The notes under the pieces: generated by a model
Told to the model about the DNA's origin: nothing
What the model saw: only the letters and a program-made list of their open reading frames with translations
Database searches by the model: none
Origin: Prochlorococcus sp. AG-442-M23
Lineage (GTDB): Bacteria > Cyanobacteriota > Cyanobacteriia > PCC-6307 > Cyanobiaceae
Assembly (NCBI GenBank): GCA_003209655.1
Contig: QCPW01000002.1
Location: 124,001 to 188,000, forward strand
Length of the DNA stretch: 64,000 bases
Direction: 5' to 3'
Shown: positions 21,087 through 30,966 of the stretch, piece after piece
How positions within the stretch are numbered: the first letter of the stretch is position 1
Layout of the letters: every line of letters starts with the position of its first letter
Position numbers and translations under genes: made by a program

Positions 21087-21797
21087 ATGGATTCAGCTTC
21101 AATAAATTCGTTTATACCCACACTTGACCAGGTAGATAGTTGGTCAGAAATACTTACACTTTTACCAATATTGATTATTTTAGAATTGTTGCTATCAGCA
21201 GATAACGCTATAGCTTTAGCATCACTTACTAAATCTCTCGAAAGTCCACTTTTAAGATCTAAGGCTTTAAATATTGGAATTACGATTTCTTTATTATTCA
21301 GGATATTTCTTATTCTATTATCTAACATTCTTTTGAAATTTATAATAATTCGAATCTTTGCAGGATTATATCTTATTTATTTATTTTTTTTAAATGTTTT
21401 TTTAAGCGGTGAGTCCGATATAAAAGATGCAGAAAATTTAAAAACAAATAATAATATAAAATTTTTAAAGATTGTTGTTTTACTTTCTATGACTGATTTT
21501 GCTTTTTCAATTGATAGTATTACAACAGCAGTTGCTATAAGTGATCAATATATTCTTATAATTTTTGGGGCAATTATAGGTGTATTAGCTCTAAGATTTA
21601 CGTCAGGTATATTTCTTAGACTCTTAGAGAAATTTATAAGATTAGAAACTGCTGGTTACATAGCTATTCTAATTGTTGGAATAAAGCTTCTTTTAAATAC
21701 ATTAATTGCAGAGACAATTCTTCCAGATTTTTATTTTTATATTTTGATATTAATTGCTTTCATCTGGGGTTTGTCCAAAAGGGAGGAGAAAACTTAG
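21087..21797 (+). CDS. TerC-family integral membrane protein
   Basis: A 236-residue TerC-like protein with about seven hydrophobic helices. The two family signatures are clear: ELLLSADNAIALASL near residue 35 and TDFAFSIDSITTAVA near residue 140. TerC/Alx proteins export manganese or other metals, and plastid TerC helps thylakoid membrane protein insertion; which applies here is not shown. It is divergent from mfd and its stop overlaps the convergent fmt stop by 4 bases. Confidence 0.9.
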   Translation: MDSASINSFIPTLDQVDSWSEILTLLPILIILELLLSADNAIALASLTKSLESPLLRSKALNIGITISLLFRIFLILLSNILLKFIIIRIFAGLYLIYLFFLNVFLSGESDIKDAENLKTNNNIKFLKIVVLLSMTDFAFSIDSITTAVAISDQYILIIFGAIIGVLALRFTSGIFLRLLEKFIRLETAGYIAILIVGIKLLLNTLIAETILPDFYFYILILIAFIWGLSKREEKT

Positions 21798-22777
21798 TCT
21801 GAAAATCTTACTCCTATAACAGGATTTAATTGTTGTATCAATTGATTTCGACTAGATATGTTTTTCCCTTGTATTTTTGCTTCTAAAATAAGAATCGGAT
21901 CAGTTTTTGTTGATATAACTATTCCTTCATTTTTCAAAATACCTATTATAAATCCGGGTTTGTAATTTGTTTTAATCTTGTATCTTTTATTTTCTATTTC
22001 ATCGTTTTTTAAAATTTTTATTTTAATGATTTTAATATTTTTATTTTTGAAATTTGTATTTGCTCGGGGATATAGGGCATTTACTTTTCTATAAATATCA
22101 GTTGAGGCACTTTCCCAACTTATAATGTAATCTGATTTATTAATCATTCTTGCGTATTTTAATTCTCTTTCAAAAAATGCTTGTTTTTTTAGTAAATAAT
22201 TAATATCCTCTTTTTTAGTTTTCTCTATATATGCTAATGCTTTCAAAATTAATTCTGATGATAAATCACTTAACTTTTCAGATAATGTTTTTAGATTATC
22301 TTTAAATTCAATCATTATTTTTTTTTCAATTAGTACATCTCCTGTATCTAGTCCTTCTTCCATTCTCATTATTCCAACGCCTGTAAATTTATCTCCATCT
22401 AAAATTGACCATTGAATTGGTGCTGCGCCTCTCCATCTTGGAAGAAGTGAGGCATGAGCATTCCATGATTTGTATTTAGGAATATCTAATATTTCTTTTG
22501 GCAATATCTTTCCATATGCAATCACAATAAAAATATCACAAGACAATTCCTTCAAAGTTCTTATTAAATCAATATTTCCTTTAACTATTTCTGGCGTAAA
22601 CACTTGGATTCCTTCCTTAGTTGCATATTCCTTTACAGGGGATGCAATTAAATTATTACCTCTAGATCTTTTTTTGTCAGGTTGAGTAATTACAGCAACA
22701 ATATCATGATCTGATTTATTTAATACTTCAAGACTTTTAATTGAATATTCAGGAGTACCCCAAAAAATAATTTTCAC
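21794..22777 (-). CDS. fmt: Methionyl-tRNA formyltransferase
   Basis: Fmt formylates initiator Met-tRNA using 10-formyl-tetrahydrofolate. The 327 residues start MKIIFWGTPEYS, and show the folate site IVIAYGKILP, the catalytic WNAHASLLPRWRGAAPIQ with Asn/His, DTGDVL and a C-terminal OB-like domain with YPRANT. The start ATG overlaps the tldE stop by 4 bases, so translation is coupled in the tldD-tldE-fmt cluster. Confidence 0.98.
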   Translation of the reverse strand: MKIIFWGTPEYSIKSLEVLNKSDHDIVAVITQPDKKRSRGNNLIASPVKEYATKEGIQVFTPEIVKGNIDLIRTLKELSCDIFIVIAYGKILPKEILDIPKYKSWNAHASLLPRWRGAAPIQWSILDGDKFTGVGIMRMEEGLDTGDVLIEKKIMIEFKDNLKTLSEKLSDLSSELILKALAYIEKTKKEDINYLLKKQAFFERELKYARMINKSDYIISWESASTDIYRKVNALYPRANTNFKNKNIKIIKIKILKNDEIENKRYKIKTNYKPGFIIGILKNEGIVISTKTDPILILEAKIQGKNISSRNQLIQQLNPVIGVRFSD

Positions 22778-24132
22778 TCGTCACCAGTTACAGACAATTG
22801 GTTAATCCATACATGTGGAGATATCCCACTGGTTGTTAATTCTTCTTTTTTTTCAATGTTTATAATGTTTTTTAGAAGATATTTAATATCTCCTGCCACA
22901 GTAGCTGATTCAATTGAGGATTTCTCTCCATTTATATAATGCCATCCATCAAATGGTAGAGAAAAGGAACCCTGACTAGCTCTAACCCCAGCATGAATAG
23001 CGTTTAATTCTTCGATATATACAAATTCTCCTTTATATTCTATGTGTTCTAATGTCATATTTAGTTCCGAACAATCATTGGATCTTTCTACAACTAACCA
23101 ATCAGGACTTACTGATACTTTTGAACCAAGCCCGGCATGTCCTGTAGGTTTGGTATTAAAAATTTTTGCTGTAGATTCAGAATGTAGAAAATTTTCTAAT
23201 TTACCTTTATTAATTAGGCTAAGTTTTTTTGTTGGTGTTCCTTCACCATCGAATGGTGCAGATGATATATTTTTGTCATTGAGTCCATCATCATAGATAT
23301 TTAATGCTGGAATTGAAATCATTTCGCCAATAGAATCTTTACTTGAAAGACTTAAACCGTCAATAATGCTTCTCGCATTAAAGATTGAACTAAAGGCATT
23401 TATCATAGTAAGAAATGCGTCCGGGGAAAGACAGACTAGATACTTCCCTGTTTTAATTGATGAATAATTTAAATGTGCAATTGTTTTCTTAGAGGCTTCT
23501 TCGATACAAGATTCAATATCAATATCCTCAATACCATAACCAAGTTTGACCGAACCTGCACTTCGAGGTTTTTTGTTCTTTTCTTCTGCTCTTGCATATA
23601 AATATATGGCAGCTTGGCTTTTACTATAATTTCGAAAGGCTCCATCACTGTTTGCATAAGTTCTTTCGTAAAAACTTTCTGATAAACCATTGTATGGAAT
23701 GGATTTGATAGATTCATGACTATCAATGAGTTTTGATTCAGCTCGTCTAAGAATTGTAAGCAGTTTTTTAATTCCTAATGGATTCTGTTTTTCAATTTCT
23801 TTTACTTTTATAGGATTCTTGGATAAGGGGGAGAAATCAATGACTTCATTTTTATTTCCAAATTCTGATGCTATGCAAGCTTGTTGTAAAGCCCTTGTAA
23901 TTCCTTTTTCACTGAGATCACTTGTAGTAGTAATGCCTACTAAGTTTTTTTTATTCCAAACTCTTAAGGTTAAGACTTGTTTTTGTGATGCTTTTAACTG
24001 TTTTGCTTTTCCTTTGTCAACCTGCACTGAATAATCATTAGAAAAACTTGCACCGTAATCCCATTTTTCAATATTTAATATATTTGCTGAATTTGATATT
24101 TGAGTTGTTATTTCTTTTGCATTCATTTTCAT
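22774..24132 (-). CDS. TldE/PmbA-family protein, partner of TldD
   Basis: A 452-residue TldE (PmbA) family protein. TldE lacks the metal-binding HExxxH of TldD and forms the TldDE heterodimeric peptidase that digests unfolded peptides through a central tunnel. Recognisable blocks are FSNDYSVQVDKGKAK, RVWNKKNLVGITTTSDLS, SSAPFDGEGTPTKKL and the C-terminal RASQGSFSLPFDGWHYINGE. It overlaps tldD by 4 bases at its start and fmt by 4 bases at its end, so the three are one transcript. Target peptides in this organism are unknown. Confidence 0.93.
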   Translation of the reverse strand: MKMNAKEITTQISNSANILNIEKWDYGASFSNDYSVQVDKGKAKQLKASQKQVLTLRVWNKKNLVGITTTSDLSEKGITRALQQACIASEFGNKNEVIDFSPLSKNPIKVKEIEKQNPLGIKKLLTILRRAESKLIDSHESIKSIPYNGLSESFYERTYANSDGAFRNYSKSQAAIYLYARAEEKNKKPRSAGSVKLGYGIEDIDIESCIEEASKKTIAHLNYSSIKTGKYLVCLSPDAFLTMINAFSSIFNARSIIDGLSLSSKDSIGEMISIPALNIYDDGLNDKNISSAPFDGEGTPTKKLSLINKGKLENFLHSESTAKIFNTKPTGHAGLGSKVSVSPDWLVVERSNDCSELNMTLEHIEYKGEFVYIEELNAIHAGVRASQGSFSLPFDGWHYINGEKSSIESATVAGDIKYLLKNIINIEKKEELTTSGISPHVWINQLSVTGDE

Positions 24133-25553
24133 CTGCCACCTACAGTTATTGAATCAACTTTAATATGTGGCTGACCAACGGTAACGTTGATACTCCCGCT
24201 TACAGACCCGCAAAACCCTGGGGCCAACTCTAAATCATTCCCACACATAGATATTTTTGGCATTACTTCTTTTGCGTCCCCTATCAATGTTGCTCCTTTT
24301 ACCGGTTTCGTTAATTTACCATTCTTTATTAGATAGCCTTCCTCAACAGCGAAATTGAATTGACCTGTTGCTCCTACACTTCCACCACCCATAGATTTGC
24401 AGTAAAGACCATCACTAATACTTGTTATTAAATCGTCTTTAGTATATTTACCCTTAGCTATGTACGTATTTCTCATTCTTGAAGCTGCAGCAAATGAATA
24501 GTTTTGCCTTCTTCCGCTACCCGTCCTTTTATGCCCAGTTCTTAATTCGCCGGCTCTATCAGATATAAATTTTTTTAATATTCCATCTTTAATTAAAATT
24601 GATTTCTCCGGTTCCATTCCTTCATCATCAATGGACAAAGATCCGAATGATCCTTCTGAAAGTCCTTCATCTATAGCAGTTACAGATTCATGAGCAATTT
24701 TTTCGTTTAATTTATCACTAAACGGAGTAGTCCCACGCTCTATTTGTGTAGTTTCGAGTAAATGTCCACAAGCTTCATGAAATATGACACCACCGAATTT
24801 ATTAGCCAGCACAACAGGCATTTGGCCGGCTTGAACATAATCTGCGTACAACATATTCATTGAGCTTTCACAAACTTCATTTGCAGCTTTTTCATGATCC
24901 CATAGTCTAAATTCATTAGGTACTCCATGCGAACCAAATCTTCTACTTCCATTTGATCTATGTTGTGAATCATTAGTAATTACGTTAAGTCCAACAGTCT
25001 GATGCAACCTTATATCAGTTACATAAGTTCCGTCACTTGATGCAATTATTACTTCCTGCCAATTTCTTGAGTAACTTCCTTTCCTTACTGTTACCTTGTT
25101 ATTTTTTTTCAATGACTTGGTACTAAGTAATAGTTTTTCACTTACTTCGTTTATTGTAGGAACTTCTTTCAGCCAATCAATTTTTGACTTACCGTAATCT
25201 TTAAGTTTATTTAGCCCATTAAATTCAGAATAATTTGTTTCTTTAGATATATCTAACATTTCAATGGCCTGAGAAATTGATCTCATTAATCCCTGTTTTG
25301 ATAAGTCATTAGTACTAACAAAGCCATCTCTTTTGTCTTTAAATATTCTAATACCAGCACCTTTACCAAATGATGGACTTACACTCGTGATAAAATCCTG
25401 TTCTGCAAGAACACTTGAATTATCAGAATTTTCAATAAACAACTCTACAAAATCGGCACCAAGGGAAATACCATAAAAAATTAATTCCTCTAAAAGAAGT
25501 TTATTACATTCACCAAATTTGATTTCAGGGGATTTAATGCTGCTTGTTACCAT
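24129..25553 (-). CDS. tldD: TldD-family zinc metallopeptidase
   Basis: A 474-residue TldD protein, the catalytic half of TldDE. The zinc site is intact: GGVIFHEACGHLLE contains HEACGH, the TldD form of HExxxH. The C-terminal NFAVEEGYLIKNGK and the late GDAKEVMPKISMCGNDLELA with the Cys-containing zinc ligand region are also present. It begins the tldD-tldE-fmt cluster and starts 37 bases downstream of the acsF stop. Confidence 0.96.
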   Translation of the reverse strand: MVTSSIKSPEIKFGECNKLLLEELIFYGISLGADFVELFIENSDNSSVLAEQDFITSVSPSFGKGAGIRIFKDKRDGFVSTNDLSKQGLMRSISQAIEMLDISKETNYSEFNGLNKLKDYGKSKIDWLKEVPTINEVSEKLLLSTKSLKKNNKVTVRKGSYSRNWQEVIIASSDGTYVTDIRLHQTVGLNVITNDSQHRSNGSRRFGSHGVPNEFRLWDHEKAANEVCESSMNMLYADYVQAGQMPVVLANKFGGVIFHEACGHLLETTQIERGTTPFSDKLNEKIAHESVTAIDEGLSEGSFGSLSIDDEGMEPEKSILIKDGILKKFISDRAGELRTGHKRTGSGRRQNYSFAAASRMRNTYIAKGKYTKDDLITSISDGLYCKSMGGGSVGATGQFNFAVEEGYLIKNGKLTKPVKGATLIGDAKEVMPKISMCGNDLELAPGFCGSVSGSINVTVGQPHIKVDSITVGGR

Positions 25554-25590
25554 TTTAGCCTTTACATTATTATCTCTTATTAAATAGTGT

Positions 25591-26763
25591 TTACCTAATT
25601 GAAGGTTGGAAATCTTCGCTTTTAAGAGGTTTTAATAAGTATAGTCTCATCAGTTCATAACCGTTAGCTAAATATATGGGTAATTTTTTTAATGTTTTAG
25701 ATAATTTATTATCGTTACTGTTATCGATTTGAGTGAGTAATTTATTATTTTCAACAATTTTATCTAGTCTCCCATAAAAAGATTTATCATAAACATTTAA
25801 AACTACAGGAAAAACTCTAGCGGAAGTTTCATTTGTTTTATTAATTACATATTGATCGTAATCTCGTGCATCTAAACCTAAAGAACTGTAGAAATCTTTT
25901 TTGATTCCAAGATCTCTAGCATACATAGTTGCAAACACAGCAAGTAGAAAGAATCTTGACCATAATTTGGAAGTCAAGGGAAGATTGTTCAAGAAATATA
26001 AAAACCTATGAAAATAGTCAAATAATGGATGTGTGAATGTAGATCCGCCTATCGTAATCTTTTGGCTTAGTGTTTTAACTGTTTTTGGTTGAGCTTTCAT
26101 TAACGCGTCAAAAAAATCTCCATGTCTGTTTTCGTCTTGACACCAATTTTCAAAGTAGTTAAATAACGGAAAAATTTTGCTATCTGGATTCTTTTCAAGA
26201 TGTCTATAAATTGCTATGTATCTCCAATACCCTATCTTCTCGGACAAATAAGTAGCGTAAAAAATGCTCCTTGGTGGGAAATAAGTGTAATCTTTATTAG
26301 CTGTTAAGAATCCTAAATCTAACTGTAATCCAAAGTCATTCATTGACTTATTCAAGAAACCAGCATGTCTAGCTTCATCTCTTGCCATATGAGCAAAACA
26401 TTCAGCAAGAAGAGGGTTTTTCTCTTTGATTCTCTTACTTAACTCCTTATATAATAAGAAACCTGAAAATTCTGATGTACAACTTCCTTCAAGAAAATCA
26501 ACAAAAAGTGCTCTTGTCTCAGGATCTAGTTTGTCTGCAGCTCCCTCAAATTCACTATTTCTTACAAAATGATGCCTGTTATAGTCTTTTCTAAATTCCT
26601 CACAAATAGCTTCTAATTCCTCTTCATTAATCGACAAATCCATATTTTCCATTGCTTCGAAGTCTGTTGTATAGAATCTTGGTGATAAAATCGTTTCCTT
26701 AGCTGGATCCTTTCCATTATTTATTTTTTTCTTATTTTTAGATTCAATAGTTGATTGAGTCAT
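25591..26763 (-). CDS. acsF: Mg-protoporphyrin IX monomethyl ester oxidative cyclase
   Basis: AcsF (ChlE/CycI) is the oxygen-dependent diiron cyclase that forms ring E of protochlorophyllide. The 390 residues carry both diiron ligand blocks: [17 protein letters not shown] followed by [11 protein letters not shown] (near residue 128), and [17 protein letters not shown] (near residue 210). The C-terminal [18 protein letters not shown] is typical. It belongs to the same pathway as chlH in this window but is in a separate transcript. The upstream 80 bases are A/T-rich with no obvious operator. Confidence 0.98.
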   Translation of the reverse strand: MTQSTIESKNKKKINNGKDPAKETILSPRFYTTDFEAMENMDLSINEEELEAICEEFRKDYNRHHFVRNSEFEGAADKLDPETRALFVDFLEGSCTSEFSGFLLYKELSKRIKEKNPLLAECFAHMARDEARHAGFLNKSMNDFGLQLDLGFLTANKDYTYFPPRSIFYATYLSEKIGYWRYIAIYRHLEKNPDSKIFPLFNYFENWCQDENRHGDFFDALMKAQPKTVKTLSQKITIGGSTFTHPLFDYFHRFLYFLNNLPLTSKLWSRFFLLAVFATMYARDLGIKKDFYSSLGLDARDYDQYVINKTNETSARVFPVVLNVYDKSFYGRLDKIVENNKLLTQIDNSNDNKLSKTLKKLPIYLANGYELMRLYLLKPLKSEDFQPSIR

Positions 26764-26846
26764 CTTAATTTCATTATTAATACTATTATTTACTATTATT
26801 TGTATTTTCGAGGGAAAAGTTAACTAGGTGTTATTCTTTAGAATAT

Positions 26847-27446
26847 TTAATTAACTCCAATTAATTTCTGTCCATTTAATCTTTGCAAAATCCTGGAGAT
26901 AATTAATTGAAGGGTAATTCTTTTTTCATCAATTAAAAAAGACTCAATTACACTAGGTTTTTGATTTGTTTTGCATAACGAAATACTTTTTAATGAGGTG
27001 ATGTCATCTGTTTCAAATGACAACCAAAAGTTGCATATGTCTTTTATCTCGCAATAAATAACCCAACATTTATCACCTGCAATTGGTCTTTCAGTGTTTT
27101 TAAGATTAATGTCATTTACTTCAAATCCTCTATCTTTAAATTCCGAAATTAAAGATGGTAATAAATGCAAATTTATAAATTCACCAAAAGGTTTTTTTTC
27201 TATTGGAAGAGGCTTTACGGGCTTTGTTTTTGATATGTTTGGTGCTTGATTTAGTTCTTTTTCTTCTTTAATTTGCTTTCCAGTATCTTTATTTGAATTT
27301 TGATTATTTGGTTCTAATTTCTTTTCTTGATTTTTATTCATTTCATTTGACTGATTTTTTTTTTCTTTATCTATAAGAGAAGATTTTTTTAAAGGTTCTT
27401 CAATATTAATTGCATCTTCTTTTGATGAACCTATATTTTCTTCCAT
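26847..27446 (-). CDS. DUF2996 protein with low-complexity N-terminus
   Basis: The C-terminal 115 or so residues (from KKPFGEFINLHLLPSLISEF onward) match DUF2996, a cyanobacterial family of unknown function; WVIYCEIKDICNFWLSFETD is its core. The first 80 residues are low-complexity, rich in Lys, Glu, Asn and Gln, and probably disordered. No membrane segment or enzyme motif is visible. It follows a 151-residue membrane protein gene by 74 bases on the same strand and precedes acsF by 83 bases. Confidence 0.85.
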   Translation of the reverse strand: MEENIGSSKEDAINIEEPLKKSSLIDKEKKNQSNEMNKNQEKKLEPNNQNSNKDTGKQIKEEKELNQAPNISKTKPVKPLPIEKKPFGEFINLHLLPSLISEFKDRGFEVNDINLKNTERPIAGDKCWVIYCEIKDICNFWLSFETDDITSLKSISLCKTNQKPSVIESFLIDEKRITLQLIISRILQRLNGQKLIGVN

Positions 27447-27520
27447 AAAAATAAAAATCTTTTATTTATTATAGATGTAATAATACTGATTGATATGAAT
27501 ATTTCTAATTAACTATATTT

Positions 27521-27976
27521 TCACCAATCAGAATTATCATTATTCCAATCATCCTTGTATTCATTGTTTGATTCCTTATTTCTTTCTTTTAGTTCATTTA
27601 AGCCGTTGTCCTTTATAACTCTATAATTCACAGATATTGTAGGTTGACTATCTCTTAAATCCCTTTCGGGAGGCATTTCATAGGTTTCATTATTAAAATT
27701 ATTTTTTATTGAATAATCATTCTCATGATTTTGTTTATCATCATCTTTAATTTTAGGAATAGTATTAATATTATTATTTAATGTTTTATTTAATAAAGAA
27801 CTAATTAATAAACCTGAAATAAATGAAGCAGATATTAATTTCCCTATGCTTACGTTTTCAATATTCCATATTAAATAACTAAATGATGTTTTTTGTCTGT
27901 TATTGTTCAATAATAATAACACTATACTAATAATAAAAAAAACACTTAATATAGCACTCTTTTTTTTATAATCCAT
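27521..27976 (-). CDS. Two-helix membrane protein with acidic/Asn-rich tail, unknown
   Basis: A 151-residue protein with hydrophobic segments at about residues 8-24 and 46-63, separated by a loop with WNIENVSIGKLISAS. The rest is a hydrophilic tail rich in Asn, Asp, Glu and Lys, ending WNNDNSDW. The two-helix hairpin plus soluble tail resembles LapA-like lipopolysaccharide assembly proteins in layout only; I cannot call that family. It sits between the degenerate RNase gene and the DUF2996 gene on the same strand. Confidence 0.6.
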   Translation of the reverse strand: MDYKKKSAILSVFFIISIVLLLLNNNRQKTSFSYLIWNIENVSIGKLISASFISGLLISSLLNKTLNNNINTIPKIKDDDKQNHENDYSIKNNFNNETYEMPPERDLRDSQPTISVNYRVIKDNGLNELKERNKESNNEYKDDWNNDNSDW

Positions 27977-28038
27977 TTTAAAACATAATTGAAGTTAATT
28001 TATTTAATTTTATTTGATAAATAATTTGTTTTTGCCTT

Positions 28039-30258
28039 TTAAATTAATTCAAGATCTATTTGGTATTTAAGAATATCAACTTTAATAATTTTGATATCAA
28101 TTAAATCTCCAATTTTGTATGATTTTTTAGACTTTCTTCCAATTAATAAGTTCTGTCTAGACCTATATTCGTACCAATCATTACTAAGTGTACTCACATG
28201 TACTAATCCTTCTACAAATAAATCATTTATCTCAACAAAAAAACCGTAACTTTGGACTGTTGTTATTAATCCGCTATATGTGTTTCCAATAAGTTTTTCT
28301 GCTCTTCTAACCTGTTTTATATTAATCAAATTATTTCTAAACTCTTTTACTTTAATTTTATAATCATTAATTTTATCGACCATATATTGATTAAATAATA
28401 AATCCATATTCTTTAATATTGATGAATTATATATATTCCAAGTTACATCTTTCCAAGAGTCTTTTTCCATAATGTTTAAAATATTTCCATTAGTATTTTT
28501 TGATCTTTTACCATTAATTATCATATTAAAAATATTGTATTGATTCATTAAATTAATAAAATCATATGAGGGTAAGGTCCATGGTGAAATAATATTTTCA
28601 GAATCTTTATTATTGAAGTCTTTTGTTATTAATTTCACCTCATTGTCTCTGAAAACATTAATTAATAGTTTATGCAAAATTCTTTTTTTATTATCATCAC
28701 TGCAAAGTTCAACAATTTGCTTAAAAGTAAGGGTGCCGTTATCATTTAGCTCAATACCACTATCAATTAATTCTGAATTTTTAATGATTTCACTAACATT
28801 TATATAATCTAATTCTTGGGAAATATATGATGCATTATTTAATCCATAATTATTTGAATGCTTAAACCACAACGAGTTTGCCTCATACAATATTGGCGAT
28901 AAGTAGGTTTGAATATCACTAGAATCAAATGGTTCACAATATTCCTTTGAATAATATACGGGGTTATGAACTAATAATTCTTTTAAGGAATCTATATTAT
29001 TATTTGGCCCAGGTATTTCAATTTTTCCATGTGATATTTGTTTAGTTCTGAAAACCTTAGCAAGTTCTACTATTTTATCTAAATCTTCTAAAAACTCTTT
29101 AATTGGCTTAAGTATTCGAGATGTTATTCTTTTATTACTCTTCCTTGTTAGAAGAGCATCTAGATGTTTATTTTCTACTAAAAGTGAACACTTTACCTTT
29201 GTCAAATGGAATGACCAGTTAGTTATTTCATTTTCTGGATTAATATTTATACACAAACTTATAGCTTCATTTATCTCCCCGATTTTAAATTTTGCAGAGT
29301 TACATATTTCGTCACTAAGATAGTTTTGCCAATTGTCTAGAATGGGAAAGGATTCATATCTATCAACGAATTTTTCTAAAACCTTCTTACTGATTAAATC
29401 TAATTTTTCAGCAATTGCATTTGTATGTACCCAAAGTTTAAAAGATTTGTCCTTATTTTTATCTATTTGAATGATTGGAAGTGTTGGAGAATTTTCAGCG
29501 TTCCAACTTTTGAACATATAGGAATTTTTATTCGTCAGATCTAATCTTGGTTGTTTATTTAAAGCAGAAAGTGTTGGAACTGAAGATTTAGTAATTATAT
29601 TCATATTACTTTTAGATAATACGAAATCTATATCTAATTTTTCGTTTTTATTTAGGTTTAACTCTTTTAAGACATGGCCTACCCCCTCATGTTGTCCTAT
29701 TGGGAAAAGGTCAATTTGTATTTTAACAATATTTCTATTATCAGGTATGTATTTATATTTTTCGTCTTCTTCAGGAAGCTTTATTTTAGATAGAATTCTG
29801 TCATCAATTGGAATGCCATATACTTGTTCATTAATTTTTTCAACTTTGGCTAAAAGTATTTGATTTTTTCTTTCGAGTATACAATCTACTATCCCTTCTG
29901 GAGATCTTCTTCTAACGCTATCTTTAATTATTCTTACTAGAACTTTATCTCCATTCCAAGCATGATTGAGTAAATGTTCTTTTATATAAATATCTTCTTT
30001 GCTGTTATCTCGAACTGCAAAGCAATAACCTTTGCTGCTGCATCTAATTTTAGCAACTAAATGATCACTCTCTTTAACCTTGAAATATTCATTTTCATCA
30101 TTTTTATTAATTATTTCTAGTTCTTCTAATGCTCGTAATGCGATAACTAATTTATCTTTATCTGTTTTTTTCGATAATTTTAATACTCTGCATAATTTCT
30201 TATAGTCTAATCCTTCTTCAATGTTTAAATTCTCAATTATTGAAGAAGTTGAAAACAT
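28039..30258 (-). CDS. RNase II/R-family (RNB) protein, catalytic aspartates missing
   Basis: The 739-residue domain order fits RNase R/Zam-type exoribonucleases: an N-terminal helical and cold-shock region with VVAKIRCSSKGYCFAV- and EGIVDCILER-like strands, a central RNB region, and a C-terminal S1 domain (YSGLITTVQSYGFFVEI). In the RNB region the active-site block, normally T-I-D-x-x-x-A-K-D-x-D-D-A, is replaced by MFKSWNAENSPTLPIIQI just before KLWVHTNAIAEKLD (about residues 242-280). The late TSPxRRYxDL block is also unrecognisable (SPWTLPSYDFINLM). I infer a non-catalytic RNA-binding or regulatory protein. An active-looking RNB core is encoded separately at 44301-45485. Confidence 0.8.
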   Translation of the reverse strand: MFSTSSIIENLNIEEGLDYKKLCRVLKLSKKTDKDKLVIALRALEELEIINKNDENEYFKVKESDHLVAKIRCSSKGYCFAVRDNSKEDIYIKEHLLNHAWNGDKVLVRIIKDSVRRRSPEGIVDCILERKNQILLAKVEKINEQVYGIPIDDRILSKIKLPEEDEKYKYIPDNRNIVKIQIDLFPIGQHEGVGHVLKELNLNKNEKLDIDFVLSKSNMNIITKSSVPTLSALNKQPRLDLTNKNSYMFKSWNAENSPTLPIIQIDKNKDKSFKLWVHTNAIAEKLDLISKKVLEKFVDRYESFPILDNWQNYLSDEICNSAKFKIGEINEAISLCININPENEITNWSFHLTKVKCSLLVENKHLDALLTRKSNKRITSRILKPIKEFLEDLDKIVELAKVFRTKQISHGKIEIPGPNNNIDSLKELLVHNPVYYSKEYCEPFDSSDIQTYLSPILYEANSLWFKHSNNYGLNNASYISQELDYINVSEIIKNSELIDSGIELNDNGTLTFKQIVELCSDDNKKRILHKLLINVFRDNEVKLITKDFNNKDSENIISPWTLPSYDFINLMNQYNIFNMIINGKRSKNTNGNILNIMEKDSWKDVTWNIYNSSILKNMDLLFNQYMVDKINDYKIKVKEFRNNLINIKQVRRAEKLIGNTYSGLITTVQSYGFFVEINDLFVEGLVHVSTLSNDWYEYRSRQNLLIGRKSKKSYKIGDLIDIKIIKVDILKYQIDLELI

Positions 30259-30340
30259 AATGACCTTTTATATTTAAATAGTATATAAATATATTAATAT
30301 TATATCTTTCTATTTAATCAAAAACCTTTTTATTATCTCA

Positions 30341-30637
30341 TCACTTATTATTCTTTTCCTCAGCAGTAAAAGAATTTAAGAAAAGTTTTATCCCAATAAT
30401 ACAAAAGGTTATAGAAGCTATCGATTTTAATATAATTTCTGGAACAAAATTAGATATAGATCCACCTGCTAATGCTCCTATTAGACTTGCAAAAACAAGA
30501 GCGGTTGAAGAACCTAAAAAAACAGCTAAAGGCTTATTAGAGGTACCACTCATTGTTAATGTCGCTAATTGGGTTTTGTCTCCAAGTTCTGCAATAAATA
30601 TTGTTAGAAATGTCGATAAAAGTAAACTAATAATCAT
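30341..30637 (-). CDS. Half-size GDT1/UPF0016 cation transporter subunit (second gene)
   Basis: A 98-residue membrane protein with three hydrophobic helices and one copy of the GDT1 signature, ELGDKTQLATL (about residues 16-26). Full GDT1/TMEM165 proteins have two such three-helix halves; here the halves are separate genes. The start ATG abuts the stop of the upstream half (TAAATG). Cyanobacterial half-size GDT1 proteins (called hemi manganese exchangers, Hmx1/Hmx2, as I recall) act as a hetero-oligomeric Mn2+ exporter, so that function is the best guess. Confidence 0.88.
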   Translation of the reverse strand: MIISLLLSTFLTIFIAELGDKTQLATLTMSGTSNKPLAVFLGSSTALVFASLIGALAGGSISNFVPEIILKSIASITFCIIGIKLFLNSFTAEEKNNK

Positions 30638-30964
30638 TTATATATTGGGTTTCAAAATGTCATAAGCTAAAAATATACTAATTAATATCATCAATAAACC
30701 TGTAAAAAATGCGAATTTGTTAGGAGATATTTTATTTGATAACCATTTACCAATTAATACACCTACAAGGCTAGAACTTATTAATGCAATTGAGCTTCCT
30801 ATAAATACAATTATTGGTTTACCTGATTCTGCAGATAACATTAGAGTAGCTATTTGTGTTTTATCTCCTAGTTCTGCAATAAAAATAGTAGTAAATGTTG
30901 TTAAAAAAACAGTTGAAAAACTTTTTTCTATATTTTTTTCTTCTTTTTCTAAATTAATATTCAT
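30638..30964 (-). CDS. Half-size GDT1/UPF0016 cation transporter subunit (first gene)
   Basis: A 108-residue three-helix protein with the signature AELGDKTQIATLML (about residues 30-43). A hydrophilic N-terminal lead (NLEKEEKNIEKS) precedes the first helix. It is the upstream partner of the half-size gene at 30341-30637; the stop and start codons are contiguous, which favours equal synthesis and co-assembly. It is preceded by 2 bases from the YkgJ-type gene stop, so all three are likely one transcript. Mn2+ or Ca2+ export is expected from the family. Confidence 0.88.
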   Translation of the reverse strand: MNINLEKEEKNIEKSFSTVFLTTFTTIFIAELGDKTQIATLMLSAESGKPIIVFIGSSIALISSSLVGVLIGKWLSNKISPNKFAFFTGLLMILISIFLAYDILKPNI

Positions 30965-30966
30965 AG

